Assembly (NCBI RefSeq): GCF_043195095.1
Contig: NZ_JBAFWN010000010.1
Source of the DNA: NCEH01 sp043195095
GTDB lineage: Bacteria; Pseudomonadota; Alphaproteobacteria; Rhizobiales; Xanthobacteraceae
DNA length: 64,000 nucleotides
Reading direction: 5' to 3' (one strand)
In this document: positions 41,233 to 49,778 of the stretch, piece by piece
How positions within the stretch are numbered: position 1 is the stretch's first letter
How the letters are laid out: every line of letters starts with the position of its first letter
Translations under genes and position numbers: made by a program
The notes under the pieces: model-generated
Told to the model about the DNA's origin: nothing
The model's database searches: none
Seen by the model: the letters and a program-made list of their open reading frames with translations, nothing else

Positions 41233-41763
41233 TTAGGTTGCCTGCCTCTCGGCTCCGAAGACGACCATGAGGATCACGCACGGATCGTCCGAGAGGTTGT
41301 GGAATTCGTGAAAGGCCCCGTTCTGCACGAAGAAGTCGCCCTCCTTGGCCGTGACCGAGCGCACTTGGCCGTCTTCTCCCGGATAGGCGATATCCACTTC
41401 GCCCTTGAGCACCACCGCGAGGTCGATGGTGTCGGTCCGGTGCATCGCACCGCCGAGCTCGCTAGGGGTCATGCCCCCGCCGGTGCCGAAATCGATCTTG
41501 GCCATCAAGGCGCCGAGGTCCGTCTCGCCCACATTCTCGGGAGGAACGACCTGAAGATCGACGCGGACCGAATCCTTTGGCCCGAAGATCCCAAGCCGCT
41601 TGTATTCACCGAGAACTTGCTCAGGCGTAAGGGGCAGCTGGGGAATCTTGTCAAAGCCCCAGATATTCGTGACCCGATCGGCGGTTTCGGTGTCGAGAAG
41701 ATCGTCCACTTGCATGACGACACCAGCCTTGGTCTCGGCGCTCACAATTCGGCGCATCTTCAT
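41233..41763 (-). CDS. Cupin-domain protein
   Basis: The 176-residue protein has a single C-terminal cupin: GGAMHRTDTIDLAVVLKGEV, then GDFFVQNGAFHEFHNLSDDP with His residues placed as in metal-binding cupins. It could be a small dioxygenase/isomerase or a sensor-like protein; no substrate can be inferred. I start at ATG 41763 because earlier codons overlap the upstream SDR gene. It lies between two SDR genes of the TetR-controlled cluster, 13 bases after the upstream stop. Confidence 0.8.
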   Translation of the reverse strand: MKMRRIVSAETKAGVVMQVDDLLDTETADRVTNIWGFDKIPQLPLTPEQVLGEYKRLGIFGPKDSVRVDLQVVPPENVGETDLGALMAKIDFGTGGGMTPSELGGAMHRTDTIDLAVVLKGEVDIAYPGEDGQVRSVTAKEGDFFVQNGAFHEFHNLSDDPCVILMVVFGAERQAT

Positions 41764-41776
41764 GTCACCCGCTCCC

Positions 41777-42523
41777 TCAGAGTTGCGACCAGCCGCCATC
41801 GACCGGAATCTCAAGGCCGGTCGTGAAGGTCGCGTCGAAGGCGAGGAAGAGGACGGCTTTCGCGATCTCTTCCGAGGTCCCGAAACGCTTCATCGGGATC
41901 ATGCCGATCGTCTTCTCCCGGACCTGGGCGGCCATGTTCTTATCGGGAAACACCTTGTCGAGGATCGGCGTGGCGATGGGACCGGGCGACACGGCATTGA
42001 CGCGGATGTCCTGGGGAAGCAGCTCGGTCGCGAGCGTCCGAGCCAAGGATCGCAGCGCCGCTTTGGCGGCGCCATAGGCGGCTTGCCCGGGCAGGCCCTT
42101 GACGTTGGCGACCGAGGTCGTGAGGACGACGGAGCCGCCTCGGTTGATGAGCGGCGCGAACTTCTGGACCGCGAAGAACGGCCCCTTGGCGTTGAGGTTG
42201 AACATCTCGTCGTAGATGGCCTCGGTGACGTTCGCGAGTGGCGCTGGGGTACTGAATCCCGCGTTCACGAAAAGCAGGTCGATGGTGTCGAACTCGGCCT
42301 TCACCTGAGCAGCGAGGGCGTCGATATCGGTCAACGATCGCGCGTCGCTCGAAACCACGAGGGCGTCAGTCCCAAGCTCCTGCTTCGCCGAGTCTAGCCC
42401 GGCTTGCGAGCGGCCTGTCACCAGAACGCGTGCGCCTTCAGCGAGGAGCATCTTTGCGGTCGAGAGACCCATGCCGCTGGTGCCGCCGAGGATCACCACT
42501 TTCTTATCTTGATACCGTGCCAT
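41777..42523 (-). CDS. SDR-family oxidoreductase B
   Basis: The 248-residue classical SDR has VVILGGTSGMGLSTAKMLL, LFVNAGFSTPAPLANVT (NAG), QAAYGAAKAALRSLARTLA (Tyr-x3-Lys) and TTGLEIPVDGGWSQL. It is clearly similar to SDR A. A copy of the TTTTTGGAC element lies 35 bases upstream of its start, so it probably has its own TetR-controlled promoter in addition to read-through from SDR C. Confidence 0.88.
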   Translation of the reverse strand: MARYQDKKVVILGGTSGMGLSTAKMLLAEGARVLVTGRSQAGLDSAKQELGTDALVVSSDARSLTDIDALAAQVKAEFDTIDLLFVNAGFSTPAPLANVTEAIYDEMFNLNAKGPFFAVQKFAPLINRGGSVVLTTSVANVKGLPGQAAYGAAKAALRSLARTLATELLPQDIRVNAVSPGPIATPILDKVFPDKNMAAQVREKTIGMIPMKRFGTSEEIAKAVLFLAFDATFTTGLEIPVDGGWSQL

Positions 42524-42607
42524 TCATATTCTCCTGGGACGCCATTGCGCCTGTGAATTTTTGGACAATTTCGGATGATATTTCTGCGCCGTGGCGGCGG
42601 TCAGGTG

Positions 42608-43582
42608 TTAGGACACCGCGCTCAAGGATGCCGGGTGAGACAGGTCGGCGCCGGAGACCTTAACGACGGCGCGCCATGCGGCTTCCTGGCTGGCGCGAAC
42701 GTGGAGGTGTGGCTCTCGCTGTAGTTCCATCGGGCCTGAGAACTTCCCTTTGGCCGAAGCGAAGAACTGCCCTGAGACGTCGGTTCCGAACTCCGACGCC
42801 TGGATGTAGCGACTGGCGGCGACCTCCGGCGTCTGGTTCATGCCGGGGATGAGGTTCACGATCGGAATCATCAGATACTTCAGCAACGGACCAGCGTTTC
42901 GCGCGACGTTGGTGGCGTTCGACGCCCCGGGCGAGACAGCGTAGACGGCCATGCCGGAAGGTAGCCGCCGCGCCAGCGCCTCGGCCCACCAGGCGATCAT
43001 GAGCTTCGCGTCGGCATACGCAGTGTTAGGCGAATACTTCACGTTTGGTCCGCTCCGGATGAGCGCTTCAGCAGCGGCGGTTTGGTCGCCCCCAAAGTGT
43101 TGTGCTGCGAACGCCGGCAGGTCGGTATATTTGAACATCGGCACGCCCCCGCGAGCCGGCTCAGCGCTGGTGATGACAATCCGCGTTTCGGGGCTCAGCA
43201 GGTTGGCGTTGAGCAGTCCGACAGCCAGGTCATGATGGCCGACAAGCGGGGCCTGGGAGGCTTCAACGCCCTCCGCAGTGATCACGCGCTTCTTGGTGGG
43301 GACCAATCCGGCATTGAGGAGCAGGAAATCAATCGGCCGACCGCGCTTGACCAGCTCGGCGATCGCAGACTTGGCGCTGGCGGCCCTGTTCAGATCAAGC
43401 TCGAGCGGCGTGAAGATCCGCTTCTTGGTCTCGTCGGCGAGCTGGGCGGCCGTTTCCTTGGTCTTGGCCAGGCTGCGCCCCGTTACGATGACCTCCTGCC
43501 ATCCCCCACCGGCGAGCAAGCGAGCTGCGGCATAACCGAGCCCGGACGTAGCGCCGGTGACCAGAGCGATTAAATGTCTCAT
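42608..43582 (-). CDS. SDR-family oxidoreductase C (long form)
   Basis: The 324-residue SDR has IALVTGATSGLGYAAARLLA, FLLLNAGLVPTKKRV and Tyr-x3-Lys in NTAYADAKLMIAWWAEALAR, with an insertion (FKYTDLPAFAAQHFGGDQ) as in WWOX/retinol-dehydrogenase-like SDRs. Substrate unknown. It is divergent from the TetR gene; the intergenic 116 bases carry two TTTTTGGAC elements, so this is the most likely direct TetR target. Confidence 0.86.
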   Translation of the reverse strand: MRHLIALVTGATSGLGYAAARLLAGGGWQEVIVTGRSLAKTKETAAQLADETKKRIFTPLELDLNRAASAKSAIAELVKRGRPIDFLLLNAGLVPTKKRVITAEGVEASQAPLVGHHDLAVGLLNANLLSPETRIVITSAEPARGGVPMFKYTDLPAFAAQHFGGDQTAAAEALIRSGPNVKYSPNTAYADAKLMIAWWAEALARRLPSGMAVYAVSPGASNATNVARNAGPLLKYLMIPIVNLIPGMNQTPEVAASRYIQASEFGTDVSGQFFASAKGKFSGPMELQREPHLHVRASQEAAWRAVVKVSGADLSHPASLSAVS

Positions 43583-43637
43583 ATTTGGGTCCGTCGTGAG
43601 AGAAGGTCGGAACGTGAGGTCATGAGCCAGCTTGCTA

Positions 43638-43695
43638 TTTTTGGACTAGTTCCTCATATATTAGGGACAGAACTCGTGGTCAAGGATTTTTGGAC
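43638..43695. promoter_or_regulatory. TetR operator-like TTTTTGGAC elements
   Basis: TTTTTGGAC occurs at 43638-43646 and 43687-43695 between the SDR C and TetR genes, and a third time at 42558-42566 before SDR B. The copy at 43687 extends to TTTGG-A-CCAAA, an 11-bp dyad. All three lie close to starts of this cluster, which supports a shared regulator. Confidence 0.6.
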
Positions 43696-43698
43696 CAA

Positions 43699-44313
43699 AT
43701 GCTAAAAAATTCGAGCAGGGGTCGTGGGCGCCCCCGAACCTTCGACGAGAGCGAGGCATTGGACAAAGCGACGCAGATCTTTTGGTCGAAAAGCTACGAT
43801 GGTGTAGCGATCGACGATCTCATCGCCGGCATGGGTGTAGGACGGCAGAGCTTGTATTCCGTGTTCGGAGACAAGCGGACGCTCTTCCTGCGTGTCCTTC
43901 GGGCTTACGCTGAGCGGAAGGGCGCCGGCGCAGCGAAGGCGCTCTTCTCGCCACCGGCTCTTCGCGAAGCGATCGCCGGCTTCCTGAGACACGCCGTGGA
44001 AGTCGCGACCGAGGAAGGGTCGGTCCGAGGATGCCTAATGGTGTGCGTCGCGCCGCTCGTGGACGACGCTGAGGTCAGGCAGTTTCTGAAGGACGCCGCC
44101 GCAGGCGGCGTAGCGCTCGTGGAACGCCGCTTCCGCGACGGGATCAGCGCGGGAGAAATCCCATCTGACTTTCCTGTCACCACGCGCGCGCGCCAGGTTA
44201 TCGACCTTGCCCGCGGTCTGACGATGCACGCGCAGTTAGGCGCGCCACGCAAGACGCTCCTGAAAGACGCCGAAGAAGCGGCCGAGTTGGTGCTGCTTAC
44301 ACGACGCGGTTAA
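43699..44313 (+). CDS. TetR-family repressor
   Basis: The 204-residue protein has the TetR helix-turn-helix (RGRPRTFDESEALDKATQIF, then GVAIDDLIAGMGVGRQSLYS and VFGDKRTLFLRVLRAYAERK) and a ligand-binding C-terminal domain with SVRGCLMVCVAPLVDD. The ATG at 43699 is just after an operator-like dyad, so autoregulation is likely. It is divergent from the SDR/cupin cluster, whose inducer is probably an electrophilic or carbonyl compound (inferred from the enzymes). Confidence 0.88.
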   Translation: MLKNSSRGRGRPRTFDESEALDKATQIFWSKSYDGVAIDDLIAGMGVGRQSLYSVFGDKRTLFLRVLRAYAERKGAGAAKALFSPPALREAIAGFLRHAVEVATEEGSVRGCLMVCVAPLVDDAEVRQFLKDAAAGGVALVERRFRDGISAGEIPSDFPVTTRARQVIDLARGLTMHAQLGAPRKTLLKDAEEAAELVLLTRRG

Positions 44314-44638
44314 TGCTGCATGGGGTACAGGTCCGCGGTCGGCGATACTCGGTAAGACGAAGAGTCTCGAACGCGATCCACAGCTTGAATCCGTACCCGG
44401 AAGCCGCAAGCAAGGCTTCGGTATCGCGATCGGCTCGAGCCGCAGTCCAGCTCCAGCAATCGCGCCCAGCCACGACAGCGACCTCAGCAGAGGTCGGGTT
44501 TCGGACTGTAGACCACTTATTTTTTGCCCCCTCTACTCCACACAACTACGACTGCTAGATATCTATTGCACAACGGCAAATCCTGGCCCTGTCTTGTCTC
44601 TGCAATGTCAAAAGCATCCAGCAGGAGGCAGCGCGACC
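44314..44638. other. Intergenic region, no supported gene
   Basis: An 82-codon leftward frame (44297-44545) has no ribosome-binding site or recognised motif. The right part, with TTATTTTTTG and A-T-rich DNA near 44515-44575, probably holds the promoter of the AlpA-like gene. Nothing else is supported. Confidence 0.35.
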
Positions 44639-44869
44639 ATGCTCGTACCAGACCGTATCGTCCGTCTGAGAACCGTTCTCGACCGCACCGGTCTCAGCCG
44701 CTCCACCATCTACCGCAAGATCGCCGAGGGCACGTTCCCAGCCCAGCTAAAAATCAGCATGAACGGCGCCGGTTGGCACGAGTCCGATATCGATTGTTGG
44801 ATCGCCAATCCCGCCGGCTGGCGGCCACCAGAGGCGACAACAGTGAGAATGAGCGCGAGCCGCGCGTAG
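44639..44869 (+). CDS. AlpA-family DNA-binding protein (excisionase-like)
   Basis: The 76-residue protein has a MerR-like winged helix-turn-helix: DRIVRLRTVLDRTGLSRSTI, then YRKIAEGTFPAQLKISMNGA and GWHESDIDCWIANPAGWRP, the AlpA/phage excisionase pattern. CAGGAGG lies about 9 bases before the ATG. It ends one base before the end of the convergent integrase gene. AlpA proteins control excision or integrase genes, so this is a candidate directionality factor for the guaA integrase, distinct from the RdfS-like protein. Confidence 0.8.
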   Translation: MLVPDRIVRLRTVLDRTGLSRSTIYRKIAEGTFPAQLKISMNGAGWHESDIDCWIANPAGWRPPEATTVRMSASRA

Positions 44870-44870
44870 T

Positions 44871-46220
44871 TCATAGATCGTCGTCCAGCTCGTCGTCGTG
44901 AATCTCGGCGGCGCGCTGCTTCGCGTCGGCGATCAGCTCCTTCGCAGATTCGCCCTTCACCCAGGCGTCGAGCATGTCAGCCCAGCACTGAAGCATGATC
45001 TTCCGTTCGGCCAGGTAGCGGTTTACGTTGTAGACAGCCGCGATCCGGTTCCGAGGCGAATGAGCCAGGCTCATCTCGATCCAGCGATCGTCAAACTTGG
45101 CACGGTTCAAGCCTGTCGAAAACGTGCGGCGCAAGTCGTGAACACCGAGGCTCTGAAACTCCGGGTCGTTTTCGCGGATGCGCTCCACTGCCGTGTCGAT
45201 CACGCGGTTGAGCGTAGCGTTGCTGATAGGCACATCACCATCGTACCGGCCGGGGTGCAGGTATCGGCTGGCGCCGAACATGGTGCGGAACGCCGTCAGA
45301 ATATCGAGCGCCTGATCGCTTAGCGGGACGACATGCGGCTTGCCAGCCTTCATGCGCTCGGCCGGAATCGTCCAGCGCGCAGCGGCGAAGTCGATTTCCT
45401 TCCAAGTGGCGTCGATGAACTCCGATTTGCGAACACCCGTCAGCAGGACAAACTTCACCGCCGAGCGCAGCGTGGGCGCCGCGGTCACGTGATCCAGAGC
45501 CGTCAAGACCGCACGGACCTCCGACGGAGACAGGGCGCGATCGCGCGGCTCAAAAGTGGCGATGGCGCTCGTGCGGATCGACTCGGCCGGGTTGCTCACA
45601 TCCAGCCCGCTTCCCTGCGCATGGCGAAATACGAGCAACACGACCTCGCGGACATGCACGGCAACGGCCGGCCCGCGCTTCTCCTTGACCTCGTCGCACA
45701 GACGTTTGAGACGCTGCGGCGTCACCTCTCCCATCTTGAGCTTCGACAACTCGCCCGCAATGGTGCGATCATAAACGGATCGGCGCATCGCCAGGGTGCT
45801 GTCGGCGAGCCTTTCGGCCCCGGACTTGGGATCGGCTTTGTGCTTGAAGTAAGCTTCCGCCCACCCGCCGAACGTCACCGCCTCGGCTAACGCCGTGCGC
45901 TTCTCCACCTTGGCTTTAGACGGCGACTCGCCCCGCTCGACCTGACGCCGGGCGCGCACCAGCAGCGACCTAGCCTCCGCAAGCGACACCTCCATTCCGT
46001 ATTCCAGCGCGTCGGGCGCTCGTGACAACCCGCGTGCCGCCTCGGCGCTGTAGCGGCCGATGGTCAACACTTCCTGTCTCCCGCTCACTCGATACTGGTA
46101 TCGGAACGAGACGACGCCCGTCGGCGTGACGGCCGCGTACATCCCGTCGCGATCGGTGACCTTGTAGAGCTTGGCCTTCGGCTTCAGGTTTTTCAGTTCT
46201 TTATCAGTGAGATCGCTCAT
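44871..46220 (-). CDS. Tyrosine recombinase integrase at guaA
   Basis: The 449-residue P4-type integrase has an N-terminal DUF4102 arm domain (LTDKELKNLKPKAKLYKVTD), a core-binding domain (LADSTLAMRRSVYDRTIAGE) and a catalytic domain with Arg264 in LLTGVRKSEF, HDLRRTFSTGLNRA (HxxR), LAHSPRNRIAAVYNVNRYLA (His/Tyr). It lies 220 bases from the 3' end of guaA, a known target of the IntG class in tripartite Mesorhizobium ICEs. I take the ATG at 46220; the frame stays open to 46370 but runs through the inverted repeats. Confidence 0.9.
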   Translation of the reverse strand: MSDLTDKELKNLKPKAKLYKVTDRDGMYAAVTPTGVVSFRYQYRVSGRQEVLTIGRYSAEAARGLSRAPDALEYGMEVSLAEARSLLVRARRQVERGESPSKAKVEKRTALAEAVTFGGWAEAYFKHKADPKSGAERLADSTLAMRRSVYDRTIAGELSKLKMGEVTPQRLKRLCDEVKEKRGPAVAVHVREVVLLVFRHAQGSGLDVSNPAESIRTSAIATFEPRDRALSPSEVRAVLTALDHVTAAPTLRSAVKFVLLTGVRKSEFIDATWKEIDFAAARWTIPAERMKAGKPHVVPLSDQALDILTAFRTMFGASRYLHPGRYDGDVPISNATLNRVIDTAVERIRENDPEFQSLGVHDLRRTFSTGLNRAKFDDRWIEMSLAHSPRNRIAAVYNVNRYLAERKIMLQCWADMLDAWVKGESAKELIADAKQRAAEIHDDELDDDL

Positions 46221-46265
46221 CATCCGCATCCGGTCAGAGGGGCGATCGAATACCATCAAGAGGGG

Positions 46266-46325
46266 TGTTGGTACCGAAAGCCCGTTTCTCGACCATCCTG
46301 CGCCATACCAACATCGGTACCAACA
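46266..46325. repeat. 12-bp inverted repeat upstream of the integrase gene
   Basis: TGTTGGTACCGA (46266-46277) and TCGGTACCAACA (46314-46325) are perfect reverse complements, 36 bases apart. ATACCAACA at 46305-46313 is a partial third copy. They lie between the integrase start and guaA, where integrase or excisionase arm sites are expected. Confidence 0.5.
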
Positions 46326-46370
46326 AAGTGACCGGGTTGGGGTGACATGCAGCGATACGGGGTGGGACAA

Positions 46371-46460
46371 ATAATCCTTGTCAGTCAGAGTGTTCGTGCG
46401 ATTTCTGGCACTGCGCGGGATGGTCTGACACCACCCTAGTTCACTCCCACTCGATCGTGC
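46371..46460. other. Probable element-chromosome junction (attL/attR side)
   Basis: The mobile element ends somewhere between the integrase gene and the last codons of guaA. guaA is intact, as expected when integration restores its 3' end; the guaA stop is at 46441-46443. The core sequence probably lies in the last 20-30 bases of guaA. The second copy would be at the other end of the element, outside the window, and was not found here. Confidence 0.4.
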
Positions 46461-48003
46461 CCGGCGGCTTGCTGGTGACGTCGTAGACGACCCGGTTGAT
46501 GCCCTTGACCTCGTTGATGATGCGGGTCGCGGCGCGGCCGAGGAAGTTCATGTCGAAGGGGTAGAAATCGGCCGTCATGCCGTCCACCGAGGTGACGGCG
46601 CGCAGGGCGAGGACGTGGTCGTAGGTGCGTCCGTCGCCCATCACGCCAACGGTGCGCACCGGCAGCAGCACCGCGAAGGCCTGCCAGATCACGTCGTACA
46701 GGCCGGCAGCCCGGATCTCCTCAAGATAGATGGCATCGGCCTTGCGCAGGATCTCCAGCTTCTCCGGGGTGATCTCGCCGGGGCAGCGGATCGCGAGGCC
46801 GGGGCCGGGGAAGGGATGGCGGCCGACGAAGCTCTCCGGCAGGCCGAGTTCACGGCCGAGCACGCGCACCTCGTCCTTGAACAGATCGCGCAGCGGCTCC
46901 ACCAGCTTCATGTTCATGCGCTCGGGCAGGCCGCCCACATTGTGGTGACTCTTGATGGTCACGGAAGGGCCGCCGGTGAACGAGACGCTTTCGATCACGT
47001 CGGGGTAGAGCGTGCCCTGGGCGAGGAAATCCGGTGCGCCCTTGCCGTCGGCGGCGATCTTCTTGGCCTCGGCGTCGAACACGTCGATGAACAGCTTGCC
47101 GATGGTCTTGCGCTTGGTCTCGGGATCGGAGACGCCGGCCAATTCCCGTAGGAACAGCTCGGAGGCATCCACATGCACGAGCGGGATATTGTAGGTGTTG
47201 CGAAACAGCGAAACCACCTGCTCGGCCTCGCCCTGGCGCATCAGGCCGTGATCTACAAAGACGCATGTGAGCTGATCGCCGATGGCCTCATGGATCAGCA
47301 CGGCGGCGACAGCGGAATCCACCCCGCCGGAGAGGCCGCAGAGCACGCGCTTGTCGCCCACCTGGGCGCGGATCTTGGCAATGGCGCTTTCGCGGAAGGC
47401 GCCCATGGTCCAATCGCCGGAGAGGCCGGTGATCTTGCGCACGAAATTGGAGAGCAGACGGGCGCCGTCCGGGGTATGCACCACCTCGGGGTGGAACATC
47501 AGGCCGTAGAACCGGCGGGCTTCGTCCTCGACGACGGCAAACGGGGCGTTGGGTGAGGTGCCCTTCACGACGAAACCGGGGGGCAAGGCGGTGATGCGAT
47601 CGCCATGGCTCATCCACACGGTATGGCCTTCGCCCTCGTTCCAGATGCCGTCGAACAGAGCGGAGCTGCGTTCCACCTTCACCGTGGCGCGGCCGAATTC
47701 GCGGTGGTGCCCGCTTTCCACAGCGCCCCCAAGCTGCTCGGCCATGGTCATCTGGCCATAGCAGATGCCGAGCACGGGAATGCCAGCCGCAAAGATCTCC
47801 TGGGGTGCGCGGGGGCTATCGCCGTCGGGCACGGAGGCGGGGCCGCCGGAGAGGATCACCGCCTTGGGCCTCATGCGATCGAAGGCTTCCTTGGCCTTCT
47901 GGAACGGCACCACTTCGGAATAGACGCCTTCCTCGCGCACGCGCCGTGCAATGAGCTGCGTCACCTGGCTGCCGAAATCAATGATGAGGACGGTATCTTG
48001 CAT
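46441..48003 (-). CDS. guaA: GMP synthase (glutamine-hydrolysing)
   Basis: The 520-residue enzyme joins a class I glutamine amidotransferase (VLIIDFGSQVTQLIARRVRE, catalytic Cys in GIPVLGICYGQMTMAEQLG, His/Glu in GLMFHPEVVHTPDG) to an ATP pyrophosphatase domain (VLCGLSGGVDSAVAAVLIHE) and a dimerisation domain ending VVYDVTSKPPGTIEWE. It converts XMP to GMP. The full length is preserved, so the integration did not damage it. It marks the start of the chromosomal part of the window. Confidence 0.97.
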   Translation of the reverse strand: MQDTVLIIDFGSQVTQLIARRVREEGVYSEVVPFQKAKEAFDRMRPKAVILSGGPASVPDGDSPRAPQEIFAAGIPVLGICYGQMTMAEQLGGAVESGHHREFGRATVKVERSSALFDGIWNEGEGHTVWMSHGDRITALPPGFVVKGTSPNAPFAVVEDEARRFYGLMFHPEVVHTPDGARLLSNFVRKITGLSGDWTMGAFRESAIAKIRAQVGDKRVLCGLSGGVDSAVAAVLIHEAIGDQLTCVFVDHGLMRQGEAEQVVSLFRNTYNIPLVHVDASELFLRELAGVSDPETKRKTIGKLFIDVFDAEAKKIAADGKGAPDFLAQGTLYPDVIESVSFTGGPSVTIKSHHNVGGLPERMNMKLVEPLRDLFKDEVRVLGRELGLPESFVGRHPFPGPGLAIRCPGEITPEKLEILRKADAIYLEEIRAAGLYDVIWQAFAVLLPVRTVGVMGDGRTYDHVLALRAVTSVDGMTADFYPFDMNFLGRAATRIINEVKGINRVVYDVTSKPPGTIEWE

Positions 48004-48151
48004 GGCGGCGCGGCTTTCCGGCGGGAGTGGCGAGGATTGCGCCTTCCTTTAACGGCAAAGTCGCGAATTGCAAAAGCGCGCACCGCCCCGCGGCGCGCGG
48101 TTCACACATGCGGTTCACACATGACGGGCGCGCAGGGCCGCGCGTGCTGCC

Positions 48152-48373
48152 TCAGATGGACGTCCAATGGCCTTCGCAGCCTTCGGGGGCGGCGGTGGCG
48201 GAGGTATGGCGCTTCTTCAACTCGACGCAGCCATAGGCGCGGGCTTCTTCCGGCAGATGGGAATTGATCGCGACGCCGATCTGGTCATAGGGCGAGGGCG
48301 CGGCGAACACATAATAGGCCCAATAGCCGCCGACGGCGATAATGAGCACCACGAGCAGGCGGATAATGAACAT
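48152..48373 (-). CDS. Small membrane-anchored protein (73 aa)
   Basis: MFIIRLLVVLIIAVGGYWAY forms one N-terminal membrane segment; the rest (YDQIGVAINSHLPEEARAYG, CVELKKRHTSATAAPEGCEG) has two Cys and could be periplasmic. GGAGATTTCC precedes the ATG on the coding strand. It lies between rsmB and guaA. Similar short proteins are annotated as hypothetical in related genomes; function unknown. Confidence 0.65.
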   Translation of the reverse strand: MFIIRLLVVLIIAVGGYWAYYVFAAPSPYDQIGVAINSHLPEEARAYGCVELKKRHTSATAAPEGCEGHWTSI

Positions 48374-48474
48374 GGAAATCTCCTGAATTCCGATGGGTGC
48401 GCGAGCGCGACCGCTGCGCTAAGGACGCTTCGGAGGTCGGGAAGGTTCCACCGGGAGCCGTAAAGCTCCGCGCC

Positions 48475-49773
48475 TCACCCCCGCTTCAACACACTCACGA
48501 AGAATCCATCGGTCCCCGTGCGGCGCGGCGTCAGCAGCAAGCCCTCGGGGCTTTCGAGGGCGGCGGTGCGCAACGCGAGGCCCTGGCTGCCGAGCGCCAG
48601 AACCGTCTCCATCGGCGGGACAACCGAGAAGTCCGGGTGCTTCTCCAGCAAAGCGCGGATCTGGGCGCCGTTTTCCACGTCGAGCAGGGAGCAGGTGACA
48701 TAGGCGAGGCGGCCGCCGCTCTTCACATAGCGGGTGGCCTGTTCCAGGATCTTGGCCTGCTCGGCGGTGCGCTCGGCCAGCGCGCCGGGGCGCATGCGCC
48801 ATTTCGCGTCCGGGTTGCGGCGCCAAGTGCCGGTGCCGGTGCAGGGTGCGTCCACCAGAACCAGGTCCATCTGGCCGGCGAGGTCGGCGAGCACGTCGGC
48901 CTCCCCACGCGGCGCGCGGATCTGTACGTTGCGCACACCGGCGCGGGCGAGGCGCTCGTGGATCGGCTTCAGCCGGCGAATGTCGGAATCATGGGCATAG
49001 AGCTGGCCCTTGTTGTCCATCAGCGCGGCGAATTCGAGCGTCTTGCCGCCGGCGCCGGCGCACAGGTCCAGCACCTGCGAGCCGGGCAGGGGGCTCGCGA
49101 GGATGGCGGCGATCTGCGAGCCCTCGTCCTGCACCTCCACTTCGCCTTTGACGAACGCACCCTCCGAGGTGAGGGGCGGGGCCTTGCCCTCCGCGTCGAG
49201 GATGATGCGCAGCGCCAGCGGCGACCATTGGCCCGGCTGGGGCGACAGATGGGAGAGTTCGGCGAGCGCGGCGTCCGCCGTGGTTTTCAGCGTATTGACC
49301 CTCAGGTCCAGCGGCGCACGGGAGGCGAGCGCGCGGCCCTCATCGACCCGATCCGCGCCGAACACAACGTTCAAATAGGGATCGAGCCATTGCGCATAGT
49401 CGCCTTTGACCCAGGGCGCGGCGGTCTCAAGGCTGGGGTTGGCGAGGCGGGCGGTTTCCTCCGCACTTAGCGGCGCGGGCGCGAAGCGGGCGCCGTCGCA
49501 CAGGCGCGAAATGGCGTCGAGATCGAGCCCGCGCATCACCGCGAGCGTGCCGAGCACCAGGGCGCGCGGCGTGTCCGCGCCCATCACATGCGCGGCCGAG
49601 GCGCGTCGGCGCAAGGTGTCGAACACCAGGCCGGAGATGGCGGCGCGATCGCCCGAGCCGGCGAAGCGGTGGGCGAGGCCCCATTCCTTGAGGCTGTCGC
49701 CGGCGGGGCGGCGCTTTGCGGCGATATCGCTGAGCACCTCGATGGCGGCGGACAGGCGGGCTGAGGGGATCAA
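48475..49773 (-). CDS. rsmB: 16S rRNA m5C methyltransferase RsmB-like
   Basis: The protein of about 432 residues has an N-terminal NusB-like domain and a Rossmann methyltransferase with VLDLCAGAGGKTLEFAALMD (SAM binding), DLVLVDAPCTGTGTWRRNPD (PCT motif, Cys) and YVTCSLLDVENGAQI (TCS motif with the catalytic Cys). It methylates a cytosine of 16S rRNA. No ATG fits; I propose the TTG at 49773 with AAGGA ten bases upstream, just after the nucleosidase stop. A longer frame to 49884 would overlap that gene by 100 bases. Confidence 0.87.
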   Translation of the reverse strand: MIPSARLSAAIEVLSDIAAKRRPAGDSLKEWGLAHRFAGSGDRAAISGLVFDTLRRRASAAHVMGADTPRALVLGTLAVMRGLDLDAISRLCDGARFAPAPLSAEETARLANPSLETAAPWVKGDYAQWLDPYLNVVFGADRVDEGRALASRAPLDLRVNTLKTTADAALAELSHLSPQPGQWSPLALRIILDAEGKAPPLTSEGAFVKGEVEVQDEGSQIAAILASPLPGSQVLDLCAGAGGKTLEFAALMDNKGQLYAHDSDIRRLKPIHERLARAGVRNVQIRAPRGEADVLADLAGQMDLVLVDAPCTGTGTWRRNPDAKWRMRPGALAERTAEQAKILEQATRYVKSGGRLAYVTCSLLDVENGAQIRALLEKHPDFSVVPPMETVLALGSQGLALRTAALESPEGLLLTPRRTGTDGFFVSVLKRG

Positions 49774-49778
49774 TTCAA

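Noticed and set aside
46371..46460. tRNA gene as the integration target
   Set aside because: No cloverleaf is visible; the sequence next to the integrase is the intact 3' end of guaA.
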